From Nostoc sp. UHCC 0302 (lineage in GTDB: Bacteria; Cyanobacteriota; Cyanobacteriia; Cyanobacteriales; Nostocaceae), in the NCBI RefSeq assembly GCF_038096175.1, contig NZ_CP151102.1, positions 186,001 to 250,000 on the forward strand: a stretch of DNA of 64,000 nucleotides, written 5' to 3'. The position numbers were made by a program, and so were the translations under genes. This document shows, one piece after another, positions 26,398 through 34,728 of this stretch (positions are counted from its first letter, which is position 1; each line of letters opens with the position of its first letter). The notes under the pieces are model-generated. The model was not told the DNA's origin. It made no database searches and saw only the letters and a program-made list of their open reading frames with translations.

Positions 26398-27506
26398 ATT
26401 TTATGCAGAAATATAACAAAGTCCTTTCGGACAGGGAAAAGGGGAAAGGGGGAGCAGGGGGAGCAGGGGGAGAATTGGAGGAAAGAAAGTTATTTCCTAA
26501 TAATTCTTCTTCAATAGCTTCAATAGCCCCCAATTCCTTCCCTGCCTCCCCTGCCTCCCCTGCTCCCTTTGCTCCCTTTGCTCCCTTTGCTCCTTTTCCC
26601 CTTACCCATAGACCGAAGGGCTTTCTCCTTGGACTAGTCCGAAATACATTAGTGGGTTTATTAGTTCTTAGCCCAACTACTGCTTTTGCTGGTGGAGCTA
26701 GAGCAGTCTACTCGCAAGATGCTCAAGGGATTAATTCAGCCGGGATAGCTCTGAAAGTTTGGCGAGGGTATGGACTGACTATCAACTTTATTCCGACAGG
26801 TGAAACAATTAAACAAGTTTGGATAGGTGACCCGTCTCGTATATCGTTGACTTCAAATGGTAATCTCTGCCAGAAAAATAGTAATTCATCTAACAACGAC
26901 ACAGAAAACTGTGGTAGTGGCAGTGCAACAGTTATTTTTCTGCGTCAAATAAAGCCGATAGCTTTCCCAAACATGACGACAAGCAGTGATGGTAGTACGC
27001 AAATCACTGTAATTACGTCAGCCAGCGATGGACAGAAACAATACCAGTTTAAATTAATACCTGCTACGGGACAGCCCTCATACACCAGCCTAGTTATCAA
27101 ACCGGACTCAGAACGACCATTGCCTGTAGTCAGAACTAAACCCCAAGAAGTCTCAACATTACCAACAACTACTTCAAATAAGACATCTGCAATTTCTCCA
27201 AGACCCACGCCACCGACAATGCCAACACCTGTAGTGCAACAACGCCTGAGTGCTGTGGCATACAACACCTCTAGAATTTCTGTAACATCAAGAAATTCTT
27301 TACCAAGAAACGATGCGAATGCTGTGGTTTATGGGCTAGCTCTTGCTCATCGCAATGGACAAATAAAATCGGGTTCAACAACTTGGAATCAAGCTCAAGA
27401 TGCTATTAAATTATTACGTCTTGGTAAGACAAGACAAGAGGCTGTTTCTCGCTCTGGTATTGACGAAAAAATTTTTAATCAGTTAATCGAGTGGGGACAG
27501 GAATGA
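26394..27506 (+). CDS. virB9-like: VirB9/TraK-like outer-membrane complex protein with a repeat-encoded N-terminus
   Basis: The 370-residue protein. Residues about 13-68 are encoded by a dispersed G-rich/C-rich repeat (26430-26605) and read as Gly/Glu-rich then Pro/Ala/Phe-rich sequence. Only after this comes the signal-like helix (TLVGLLVLSPTTAFAGG, about 83-100), so the real translation start or the export route may have been altered by the insertion. The mature part has VWRGYGLTINFIPTGE and IKQVWIGDPS, then AFPNMTTSSDGSTQITV, close to VirB9/TraK/secretin-like beta domains. It ends with a small helical domain. Overlap with the VirB10-like stop supports one transcript. Confidence 0.68.
   Translation: MNFMQKYNKVLSDREKGKGGAGGAGGELEERKLFPNNSSSIASIAPNSFPASPASPAPFAPFAPFAPFPLTHRPKGFLLGLVRNTLVGLLVLSPTTAFAGGARAVYSQDAQGINSAGIALKVWRGYGLTINFIPTGETIKQVWIGDPSRISLTSNGNLCQKNSNSSNNDTENCGSGSATVIFLRQIKPIAFPNMTTSSDGSTQITVITSASDGQKQYQFKLIPATGQPSYTSLVIKPDSERPLPVVRTKPQEVSTLPTTTSNKTSAISPRPTPPTMPTPVVQQRLSAVAYNTSRISVTSRNSLPRNDANAVVYGLALAHRNGQIKSGSTTWNQAQDAIKLLRLGKTRQEAVSRSGIDEKIFNQLIEWGQE
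26430..26605. repeat. G-rich/C-rich dispersed repeat inside the VirB9-like gene
   Basis: GGGGGAGCAGGGGGAGCAGG at the left and CCTGCCTCCCCTGCCTCCCC at the right form an imperfect inverted repeat around ATTCTTCTTCAATAGC. It is related to the copies at 2866-3005 and 33586-33765 and keeps the frame open. Confidence 0.7.
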
Positions 27507-27555
27507 AAATCTCAAGACCAATCTAAGCAATAAGAAGAATTATTTAGGAGAAGAG

Positions 27556-27723
27556 ATGATGTCTGGACATTACTATATATGCAAATCATTTCGCATAGCT
27601 TCTATCGTCACACTTTGTTTAGCCTTAATTTTATCTGTACAGCCAAACAATAAAAATCCTAAAGTATATATGATATTCACACAATCAATAATGATGCTTT
27701 ATATGTCTCAACTAGAGCTTTAA
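27556..27723 (+). CDS. Small single-helix membrane protein, 55 residues
   Basis: The ATG at 27556 is preceded by a good ribosome site (TTTAGGAGAAGAG). The product has one hydrophobic helix (RIASIVTLCLALILSV, about 13-28) and a polar then hydrophobic tail. It sits in the transfer operon after the VirB9-like gene, where small lipoprotein or VirB7-like peptides often occur; one cysteine (YYICKS) lies before and one (TLCLAL) within the helix, but no clear lipobox is seen. Function unknown. Confidence 0.5.
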   Translation: MMSGHYYICKSFRIASIVTLCLALILSVQPNNKNPKVYMIFTQSIMMLYMSQLEL

Positions 27724-27728
27724 TATGC

Positions 27729-27760
27729 TTTTTGTATAAAACTACAGTTTTATACAAAAA
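27729..27760 (+). terminator. Perfect 14-bp AT-rich hairpin
   Basis: The arms, TTTTTGTATAAAAC and its exact complement, flank the loop TACA, six bases after the small gene's stop codon. The stem is nearly all A/T with T at the start and A at the end, so it could act in either direction as a weak terminator or RNA stability element, dividing the VirB block from the later transfer genes. Confidence 0.45.
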
Positions 27761-27824
27761 TCTTACTCTGATTTCTTCAGATTTTTAAATACTTTTATAC
27801 TAGGCTAAACTAGAGAGTTTTAAA

Positions 27825-28442
27825 ATGAATTATTTAGTGAATTTTTTTAAAACAGAACTAATTAGATTTCTCGCTATTTTTTATAAAGATAGTTATGAGG
27901 CAGATAGCTCAGCAGGCTACTTAATAATAGTATTAAGTATTGGATTTGCTGTTTTACATACAAATATCCGTGAACCCAAAACATACTGGAATTTGCTTTT
28001 ACCTTTGCCATCCCTCTTTTTAGTATCCTCGAAGGTTCAGGCAAAGAAAGAATTTCAAGCTCGGCAACAAAAGTTTCAAGGTAAGAGAAATTCTCAGCCG
28101 TTAATCTGTAGAGGTTGTTCCCGATTTAATTTCTTGAAAATTGAAGATTTTAACTATTGCTGTCAATTACATCCTACTGGATTCAAAGGTAATATTTGCC
28201 CTGATTATGAATCCCAAAAAGCATTTATGCAAGCTTGGGAAATAAAGCATCTTGCAAGAATTAAAGCTCATAAAGAAGTTGAACATCTTAAACCAGTAGG
28301 TTGTCAAGGATGTCTAAATTATTGGGGAATTGATGACGAGGACTTAAAACCGATGATTTGCTCAAAGCATCCGAACGGATTTGAAGGTGAAAAATGTCCA
28401 GATAAAGATACAGGTTTTTCTCCAATTATCGGCTTCTTATAA
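27825..28442 (+). CDS. Membrane protein with duplicated cysteine-rich motif
   Basis: A 205-residue protein. The N-terminal region has two hydrophobic segments (YLIIVLSIGFAVLH and YWNLLLPLPSLFLV). The C-terminal half is a tandem duplication: CRGCSRFNFL ... YCCQLHPTGFKG-NICPDYE, then CQGCLNYWGI ... MICSKHPNGFEG-EKCPDKD. Each unit has CxxC, C-x-x-HP-x-GF-x-G and CPD, likely a metal-binding knuckle. The same CxxC/HPxG/CPD pattern appears in short cyanobacterial proteins of unknown function. Its place between the VirB9-like gene and the second pilin suggests a transfer accessory protein; the function is not known. Confidence 0.6.
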   Translation: MNYLVNFFKTELIRFLAIFYKDSYEADSSAGYLIIVLSIGFAVLHTNIREPKTYWNLLLPLPSLFLVSSKVQAKKEFQARQQKFQGKRNSQPLICRGCSRFNFLKIEDFNYCCQLHPTGFKGNICPDYESQKAFMQAWEIKHLARIKAHKEVEHLKPVGCQGCLNYWGIDDEDLKPMICSKHPNGFEGEKCPDKDTGFSPIIGFL

Positions 28443-28484
28443 ATAGTTTTTAAGTAAAAATATCATCGTCAAAATTTAAAAACA

Positions 28485-28886
28485 ATGAAACTGTTACAAA
28501 AGGAAATCAAGCAGTTAAATAAATATTTAGTCAAAAGACTAGCTCGCAAGTATTTCAATAAGATAATAGCTATTTTAGTGTTATTGATAGTGACACTCCA
28601 ATGTCAAAAGTTAGGTACAGCCAACTTATTTAGGACAGCATCACAAGCGATGTCATGTATGTTGTTCAGAAAGACCACTTCGATTTTTATTCAAGTATTG
28701 CCGAGCTTTTTGTTTACCGGACTAACGCTGATTTTATTCGGATACTTTATGGCTGCGTCAGTGCAGATGTTAAGAGAATATTCTACAAGCATTGAGCCGA
28801 TACAAAAGCCTATGACTGTGTTTGGAATAGTACTAATACTTTATATTTTACAAAATATATTTTTGGCTAATGCTGCTAACTGTTAA
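28485..28886 (+). CDS. Second VirB2-like pilin paralogue
   Basis: The 133-residue preprotein has a hydrophobic signal segment (IIAILVLLIVTLQCQ) with a likely cut near GTA-N, then two membrane helices (LPSFLFTGLTLILFGYFMA and VFGIVLILYILQNIFLA) and a terminal cysteine. It parallels the product of 17887-18357: F/L-F near the mature start, a C-M-F/L motif, an LP before helix one, YF at its end, a charged loop with QP/QKP, and QNI-x-x-AN before the last cysteine. It would be an alternative or minor pilin subunit. Two pilins in one transfer locus is unusual. Confidence 0.6.
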   Translation: MKLLQKEIKQLNKYLVKRLARKYFNKIIAILVLLIVTLQCQKLGTANLFRTASQAMSCMLFRKTTSIFIQVLPSFLFTGLTLILFGYFMAASVQMLREYSTSIEPIQKPMTVFGIVLILYILQNIFLANAANC

Positions 28887-28903
28887 CTGAAATCAAGGAA
28901 AAT

Positions 28904-30088
28904 ATGAAGTTGAAAAATTATTTATTAACAACTGCGGCTTTAATTGGGCTTATTTTACCTGCCCCGTCTAAAGCTGATACTCCGACAATTACCTACTCTC
29001 AAGGGAAATATCAAGTGCAAGCCCCAGACTGGTCACGTATCACTTGGGATAACTTACCACCCGTGCAACAGCCAGGATATCTGAGTATTCCTCAAAACCT
29101 CATATCAGTATTTGGATATGACCCCTCACGTTCATGGACAATAGGCCAGAAAGTGAGTTCTGTTGTAATGTTGGGAGATGCAGATGATGCATTCAAAATG
29201 TCCAGCTTCAGTCTGAAGTCGATAAGTGCGCTCGCACCACAGACCAAAAAACTGACACTAAAAGACCTTGGTTTAATACAGTGGCAGACCCCAGCATCAT
29301 TAGTCAAAGCTATCCCAGCTTTGGGAAACTTAAGCCTTCGACAAGTCCCACCAATAGCCGCATTATTGTCTAAAAACGGAGTGTTTAATAATCGCAAGAT
29401 TTCTCAAATTTTACGGTCAAATCCACAAGCAGCAAATTTAGCTTTGGGAAAATTGGATTTGAGCAAGTATGCAATTGAGTCTGTACCAGGACTAACAAAG
29501 ACTCCATTGAATAAGTTTAAATCCTGGCAGCAAAGTTACGTAAACCAAGTTCCCGGCTTGAGCCAAGTTCCTTTTGATAAAATGCCCTTGCCAATTGATT
29601 CGGGATTAGGTGTAGTTGGTGTCGCGTCCTTGGTACTGGGCAAGGCTGAACAAGGAGATTCAAGAGTGGGGGCAAACTACTTTATCTCTGGGAGTGTCGT
29701 TAGAGGCGATACCACCAGACCAGTAGCCTGTTCATCTCTTAAAGAATGCTCCTACATGGAGTTAGGAGATATGAGAGGCTCGAACGGGGGCTTATATGGT
29801 AAACGCTGGGTATCCGGTTCATCACAGCAGGTTAAAGGTGGGTATGGATTTTTAGCTGCGGTCAACGGTGGTCTTGAGCCGACAGGACGACTGGTTTATG
29901 GCAGTGGGTTTAAGGTTGCACTAATGGGAGTTAATGAATCAACAGGCACAGCAGACTTTGGTTTGTTCTTTAGAATCTGCGCCCATCCGCCATTTATGCA
30001 GAAGACTTGTACGCCTTACTTTATTGGGCCAGTGCCTTGGCTTGGAGTCAGGGAGAATGGCTTAGTTATAGTCGGAACTGGGAGATGA
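28904..30088 (+). CDS. Exported transfer-locus protein of unknown function
   Basis: The 394-residue preprotein has a clear signal peptide (YLLTTAALIGLILPAPSKA-DT). The mature part has an N-terminal region with repeated short Pro/Leu segments (IPALGNLSLRQVPPIAALL, SVPGLTKTPLN, QVPGLSQVPFDKMPLP) and a C-terminal Gly/Ser-rich beta-like domain with two cysteine pairs (ACSSLKECS and ICAHPPFMQKTC). The paired cysteines suggest disulfides in the periplasm. Its stop overlaps the VirD4 start (ATGA). I do not recognise a characterised family; similar proteins accompany cyanobacterial transfer systems, as I recall, so a lytic or pilus-assembly helper is possible. Confidence 0.6.
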   Translation: MKLKNYLLTTAALIGLILPAPSKADTPTITYSQGKYQVQAPDWSRITWDNLPPVQQPGYLSIPQNLISVFGYDPSRSWTIGQKVSSVVMLGDADDAFKMSSFSLKSISALAPQTKKLTLKDLGLIQWQTPASLVKAIPALGNLSLRQVPPIAALLSKNGVFNNRKISQILRSNPQAANLALGKLDLSKYAIESVPGLTKTPLNKFKSWQQSYVNQVPGLSQVPFDKMPLPIDSGLGVVGVASLVLGKAEQGDSRVGANYFISGSVVRGDTTRPVACSSLKECSYMELGDMRGSNGGLYGKRWVSGSSQQVKGGYGFLAAVNGGLEPTGRLVYGSGFKVALMGVNESTGTADFGLFFRICAHPPFMQKTCTPYFIGPVPWLGVRENGLVIVGTGR

Positions 30089-31848
30089 CAACAAAAACGA
30101 ATGCCTCAGTAGATCCAAATCAATTGCTGCCACCAGGTATAGAATCGGCTCTGCTTTCTCCCGCAGGACTTGGTTTACTAGTCTGTGGTGCAGTAATTGT
30201 AGTTGCCAAGTATATAGATGCTAATGGGGGTAAAGCAAAACTAGCGACTGCAAGATGGGGTGGAACAACAGAGAAAGCAGCAGCTCGAAAATTGGCCTGC
30301 AAACAAATCAATAAACGTAAACACAATCGTGTGTCGCTGTATGTTGGAACTCCCAAAAATACAAGTAGTGAGGTAGTTGATGGAATCAGAAAAACGCGTA
30401 TTCCAGAAGATGTAGGAACACTTTACTTACCAGACGCACAACGGGGGATTTTTGTTTGTGGTGGCCCAGGTAGTGGAAAATCTTTTTCTTTTATTACTCC
30501 TGCTCTGCGTGCGACAATAGATCAAGGATTCCCCTTAGCACTTTATGATTTTAAGTATGCAGAGCAGGAATCAGCAACAGCCGCATCTAAAGGACAAGCA
30601 GCAATACTCGCGGGGTATGCACTCGAACGTGGTTATCAAGTCACCGTTTTAGCCCCAGGTTTTCCAGAGTCGGCGATCGCAAATCCAATAGACTTTCTTC
30701 GCAATAATGAAGACTCGGAAATGGCGCGGCAGTTAGCTATCACGTTAAACCGCAACTTTCAACTTGGAGAGAAAGATTCAGGAAACAGCTTTTTTACGAA
30801 TGCCGGAGATCAGCTAGTACAAGCTGTTTTCATGTTGGCGAAGGGAACTGCTTACCCAGATATCATGATGTGCCAAGCAATTCTTGGATTGCCAAAGCTA
30901 GTTAAGCGCATGGAACAAGCAGAAAATCTTAACTTCATGGTAAGAGAAGCTTTCGCGCAGTTCGTATCTGTTGCTGGTAGCCCAGAAACAGCGGCTAGCA
31001 TCGTGGGTACAGCTAGTGGATTGTTTAGCCGATTCATGGTTCCAGCTGCATTAGCGGCTTTTTGCGGCAAAACTAACATTCCGCTGGATTTGAAAGGGCG
31101 ACAGATGGTGATATTTGGAATGAATAAGGAAAAGCGTGATGTAATTGCACCGCTGCTTGTCTCCATTCTGCATCTAATAATAAGCAGAAATGTCGCCAAA
31201 AAACGCACTTGTCCTCTGGTACTTGGAATTGATGAATTACCGACATTATATTTACCAGCCCTGGTGGATTGGCTCAATCAGAACCGTGAGGATGGGCTAA
31301 TTTCAATATTAGGTTTACAAAATCTCTCAATGCTGATTGAAGCGTATGGAGAAAACACAACTAATGCCATATTTGGAGGATGTGCAACGAAGGCATTTTT
31401 CAATCCGCAAGATGATGTAGCAGCAGAACGTTTTAGTAAATTTTTAGGTGATGAAGAAATTAAGTATAAGCAGCGTTCCCGCTCATCAGGGGGAAAGGGC
31501 GGTGCAAGTATTTCTAACTCTGATCAAAATAGTACTCGGAAGTTATTTGATATTAACCAATTTAATACATTACCAGAAGGTCAAGCTGTAATTATTAGCC
31601 CAGGGTTTCGCTCTCGTGGGCAGATAAGTATACCAATATTACAAAAGATTCATATTCCGCAACATGAAATTGACTCAGAAATAACAAGTGTGAGAGCTTG
31701 GTACAAATTTCAAAAGTCATTGGCATCAAAATCTACCCTGAAACCTCCAGCAGATGAAGAAATGAAAATCCGCCGAGCAGCTGCTTTGAAGCTGTTACCT
31801 TTAATAGAAAATCAAGAGCAGTTATCAGAATATGCTAGTTTGATTTAA
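30085..31848 (+). CDS. virD4-like: VirD4/TraG-family coupling ATPase
   Basis: ATG 30085 overlaps the previous stop and is preferred over the frame's upstream start at 30007, giving 587 residues. A membrane segment (LSPAGLGLLVCGAVIVVAKYI, about 24-45) precedes the motor. Walker A GGPGSGKSFSF is near residue 127 and Walker B LVLGIDELPTLYLP near 378; LGLQNLSML is the conserved glutamine motif. The protein docks the relaxase-DNA complex to the channel and pumps the strand. Only one clear N-terminal helix is seen, where many VirD4 proteins have two; otherwise the protein looks complete. Confidence 0.88.
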   Translation: MTTKTNASVDPNQLLPPGIESALLSPAGLGLLVCGAVIVVAKYIDANGGKAKLATARWGGTTEKAAARKLACKQINKRKHNRVSLYVGTPKNTSSEVVDGIRKTRIPEDVGTLYLPDAQRGIFVCGGPGSGKSFSFITPALRATIDQGFPLALYDFKYAEQESATAASKGQAAILAGYALERGYQVTVLAPGFPESAIANPIDFLRNNEDSEMARQLAITLNRNFQLGEKDSGNSFFTNAGDQLVQAVFMLAKGTAYPDIMMCQAILGLPKLVKRMEQAENLNFMVREAFAQFVSVAGSPETAASIVGTASGLFSRFMVPAALAAFCGKTNIPLDLKGRQMVIFGMNKEKRDVIAPLLVSILHLIISRNVAKKRTCPLVLGIDELPTLYLPALVDWLNQNREDGLISILGLQNLSMLIEAYGENTTNAIFGGCATKAFFNPQDDVAAERFSKFLGDEEIKYKQRSRSSGGKGGASISNSDQNSTRKLFDINQFNTLPEGQAVIISPGFRSRGQISIPILQKIHIPQHEIDSEITSVRAWYKFQKSLASKSTLKPPADEEMKIRRAAALKLLPLIENQEQLSEYASLI

Positions 31849-31898
31849 AATTAGATAATTCACTCAACTTACTATTAAACAAAATCAGGAGATAATTT

Positions 31899-32312
31899 AT
31901 GTCAGATAATTCTTACCGCATCTCAGAAACAGACAGAAAAAGAATTTTAAGACTTCCGCCTGATATAGCCGCTTTAGCCAATAGATATCCTTCAGAAATA
32001 GTAAATGTCTCTGATAGTTGGGATAATAAACCTTTTCCTGAAGGATATGTTCCTCAGAGCATTGAAGTTTATACTGCTGAGATTGAGAATGCTGTAATTT
32101 CTATCTGGGATAATGTTCTGCTTGGTTATATTCCATACCAAACTGAGTCCAATCCATCGTCTTTAACTCTAATACTTGATGCAGACTTTGCTTACATTGA
32201 AATTGAAGGTAGAGAAATACTTAATCATATTGGTGGTGCTGTGATTCCAGAAATAAATACCGATATTAGCGGATTACTACAATCAATAATACTAGGTAAG
32301 AACAATGATTAA
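31899..32312 (+). CDS. Hypothetical protein, 137 residues
   Basis: A soluble acidic protein with an N-terminal basic helix (SETDRKRILRLPPDIAALAN) and a beta-rich rest (SIEVYTAEIENAVISIWDN, TLILDADFAYIEIEGREIL). It has a good ribosome site (AGGAGATAATTT before the ATG) and overlaps the next gene by eight bases. No known motif. It lies between the coupling ATPase and the coiled-coil protein, probably in the same transcript. Confidence 0.5.
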   Translation: MSDNSYRISETDRKRILRLPPDIAALANRYPSEIVNVSDSWDNKPFPEGYVPQSIEVYTAEIENAVISIWDNVLLGYIPYQTESNPSSLTLILDADFAYIEIEGREILNHIGGAVIPEINTDISGLLQSIILGKNND

Positions 32313-33585
32313 TGATGGGGATGGGAAGGAAGTCAAACGTGATTATCTAGACATACTGGAATATATCTTCAAGCAGAAAAATAAAAAGGATGAAGAGAAG
32401 AAAAAATCCCCTTTGCAGGGGGACTCTCAAAAACCACGTGGCAAGGAGCATTTATCGATATACATATCAGGAAAAAAAGTTTATGAAGGTGAAAGGGGAG
32501 AAAAGCCATCTTTTAATTCTTTAGATCCTCAAAAGACGGAAATTCTAAATAAATCCCTCTCTGACCCTCAAAGCTTTAACGGTACTGTCTCAATTAAGAT
32601 TGATAACGAAAAAGTCTTTCATAGCCAACAAGGAAAAGTATATGTTGATACTTTTGGGCTCACAAATGCTACAGTTCAAGCACATAAAAAAGCCCCACAG
32701 CAGCGAACATACAGCGTAGAAGCTTTACAAAAGCAAGTGCAAGTGTTGCAGAAGAAACTTAGTGAACAGCAAAAACTTGTAGATAGTATTAAATCAAACC
32801 AGCATTCGCCTGAATCCCTGTCACAACTAGCTGCTCAAGTTGCGGAAATGAGTCAGTCTTTAGAAAAGCAGCAACAGTTAATTGAGAATACCCAAAAAGC
32901 ATTGTCACAGGTGAATGAAGGGTTTTTGCCACAAGTTCAAAATACTAAACTGCAAAACTGGGTTGGTTCGGTTGAACGTCAGGTAAAGAAAACAGCTTTG
33001 AATGCATTTGAGCGCCTTAAAGATGCGCTGACTCCTGAAGTCACGAAGCTTAGGAAAGAAATTGCACAGATGAAATCTCTCCTAGAGCAACAACTTACTA
33101 ACCGACTAGATGAAGTCAGAGAAAACACAGATAACGTCAGGGATGAACTCAATCAACAAATCGGTAACTTAACTCAAGAGTTGCGTACACAGGTAGACGG
33201 CGTTAAAAACACTGTTGGGCAAAGCCTTGTGGGTGTTAAGTCAGCCATTGACAATACTCGAACTGAACTTAGGGCTGCTATTGAGGATGCCAAGGGTCAA
33301 GCTATCGAGCAAAGTGTCAAAGCCCTGCTTAACATTTTGGGCAAAGATAACCCTGATGGTTCTAAAAGTTTTAAAAGTACAAGTTTTGATTTTGAACGTC
33401 TTGGCGATAATGTAATCGTCCGTGCTAAAAACGGTGAGGCTGTACTCGAAAAAGGGATTTTATCGCCTAACGTTTCAGAGCAGCAGTTACAGGCACTTGA
33501 TAAGGTTCAATCTGTTGTTGATATGCATCATCAGATGAAGCAGGATTCTCAACAAGAATCACAATCTAGAGGTATGCATAGATAG
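32305..33585 (+). CDS. Long coiled-coil protein
   Basis: A 426-residue protein. The N-terminal 110 residues are basic and polar with ISIYISGKKVYEGERG and SIKIDNEKVFHSQQGKVYVD, two similar short beta units. Residues about 130-350 form heptad coiled coil (LQKQVQVLQKKLSEQQKLVD, LRKEIAQMKSLLEQQL), including a stretch of similar 11-residue helices (VRDELNQQIGNLTQEL). The C-terminal 70 residues are again globular (FDFERLGDNVIVRAKNG). It could be a cytoplasmic scaffold or relaxosome accessory, but no family is recognised. Confidence 0.55.
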   Translation: MINDGDGKEVKRDYLDILEYIFKQKNKKDEEKKKSPLQGDSQKPRGKEHLSIYISGKKVYEGERGEKPSFNSLDPQKTEILNKSLSDPQSFNGTVSIKIDNEKVFHSQQGKVYVDTFGLTNATVQAHKKAPQQRTYSVEALQKQVQVLQKKLSEQQKLVDSIKSNQHSPESLSQLAAQVAEMSQSLEKQQQLIENTQKALSQVNEGFLPQVQNTKLQNWVGSVERQVKKTALNAFERLKDALTPEVTKLRKEIAQMKSLLEQQLTNRLDEVRENTDNVRDELNQQIGNLTQELRTQVDGVKNTVGQSLVGVKSAIDNTRTELRAAIEDAKGQAIEQSVKALLNILGKDNPDGSKSFKSTSFDFERLGDNVIVRAKNGEAVLEKGILSPNVSEQQLQALDKVQSVVDMHHQMKQDSQQESQSRGMHR

Positions 33586-33765
33586 GGGGAGTAGGGGAGG
33601 CACGGGAAGCAGGGGGAGCAGGGGGAGAATTGGAAGAATTGGGGGCAGGGGAGGAATTGGGAGAAATGGAGGAAATCTTGCCACCATTCATTAATGTTGC
33701 TTCCCCTGCCTCCCCTACTTCCCCTGCTCCCCCACTCTTCTGCTCCCCTGCTCTCTGCCCCATGA
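33586..33765. repeat. G-rich/C-rich dispersed repeat
   Basis: The left half is G-rich (GCAGGGGGAGCAGGGGGAGA) and the right half C-rich (TTCCCCTGCCTCCCCTACTT); the pair forms a long imperfect inverted repeat around CATTCATTAATG. Third copy of the family seen at 2866 and 26430. Here it lies between genes, after the coiled-coil gene. Confidence 0.7.
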
Positions 33766-33783
33766 TCAAAGGGAAGCGTGAAA

Positions 33784-34683
33784 ATGATACTAATCCTAAT
33801 TATTGGTTTGTTGTTTGCACTGGGTGGGATAATTTTTCTAGCTTGGCTGTTTGCATTATTTCCACCTTCAACGCCAAAGTCAAAGTATCGCTCCCAAGGT
33901 TTTAAGCAATCGCAATTACCACCCAAGAGTACAGAAGCGTCGTCAATTTCAGCTTCAAATTTTGTACCACTAAGCCCAGCACCAACGCAAAAGACTCTCT
34001 TAGCTAAAAATCTTAAGAAGCAATTACCACTAAGTCCAACACCAACGCAAAAGGCTCTCTTAGCCAAAAATTTTAAGAAGCAATTACCACCAAGCTCAGC
34101 GACAACACTAAGGGTTTTTGTACGACCAAGCCCAGCGGCAACACCAAGGGTTAGATTACCTAAAAATCTTAAGAAACACTTGGATAATATTGAGTATGCT
34201 AGTCAAGTCTTACAACAGCTTCGTAGCATAACTCCTATAGCTGAATTGCCAATTGTAATTGCCATACTACGTAGGATATCACCTTACGTTTTTGAAGAGT
34301 TGGTACTCACTTGCTGCCTTGAACAAGGCTGGCAAATCCAACGCAACTTTCGGTATACGGGTGACGGCGGGGTAGATGGTCGGGTGTTGATTTTGGGAAA
34401 GCTTTATGTAATCCAGGTTAAGCGTTACGCTAATCACATTAATGCAGAACACATCAAAGATTTCCTGTACTGTATTGAAGGTGAAAGAGCCAGTGGTGGA
34501 TTCTTCGTACATACTGGCATAACTGGACAATTATCAAAACAGTTGATTCGTGACTCCGATGAAATCATCTTAGTGAGCGGACAGAAACTAGTAAATTTTG
34601 TTTTAGGTAAGCAGTTGAAAATAATAGGGGTAACAATACCAATTAAATCAGCGGACAGTGAAAAGCGAACAGTGAACAACTAA
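33784..34683 (+). CDS. Membrane-anchored Mrr-type restriction endonuclease-like protein
   Basis: The ATG at 33784 has AAGGGA nine bases before it; a GTG at 33778 is in frame. The N-terminal membrane helix (LIIGLLFALGGIIFLAWLF) is followed by a basic Pro/Ser linker with a repeated unit (LSPAPTQKTLLAKNLKKQLP, LSPTPTQKALLAKNFKKQLP). The C-terminal Mrr_cat PD-(D/E)xK nuclease domain starts near residue 135: conserved Glu in FEELV, Asp in GDGGVDGR and Gln-x-Lys in YVIQVKRYANH. Such nucleases cut DNA, often modified DNA. Being the last gene of the transfer block and inner-membrane anchored, it could act on incoming or outgoing DNA. The domain call is confident, the role is not. Confidence 0.72.
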   Translation: MILILIIGLLFALGGIIFLAWLFALFPPSTPKSKYRSQGFKQSQLPPKSTEASSISASNFVPLSPAPTQKTLLAKNLKKQLPLSPTPTQKALLAKNFKKQLPPSSATTLRVFVRPSPAATPRVRLPKNLKKHLDNIEYASQVLQQLRSITPIAELPIVIAILRRISPYVFEELVLTCCLEQGWQIQRNFRYTGDGGVDGRVLILGKLYVIQVKRYANHINAEHIKDFLYCIEGERASGGFFVHTGITGQLSKQLIRDSDEIILVSGQKLVNFVLGKQLKIIGVTIPIKSADSEKRTVNN

Positions 34684-34728
34684 CCCATCAATGAATTGGT
34701 AAATATTTAATACCTGATAACTGATAAG

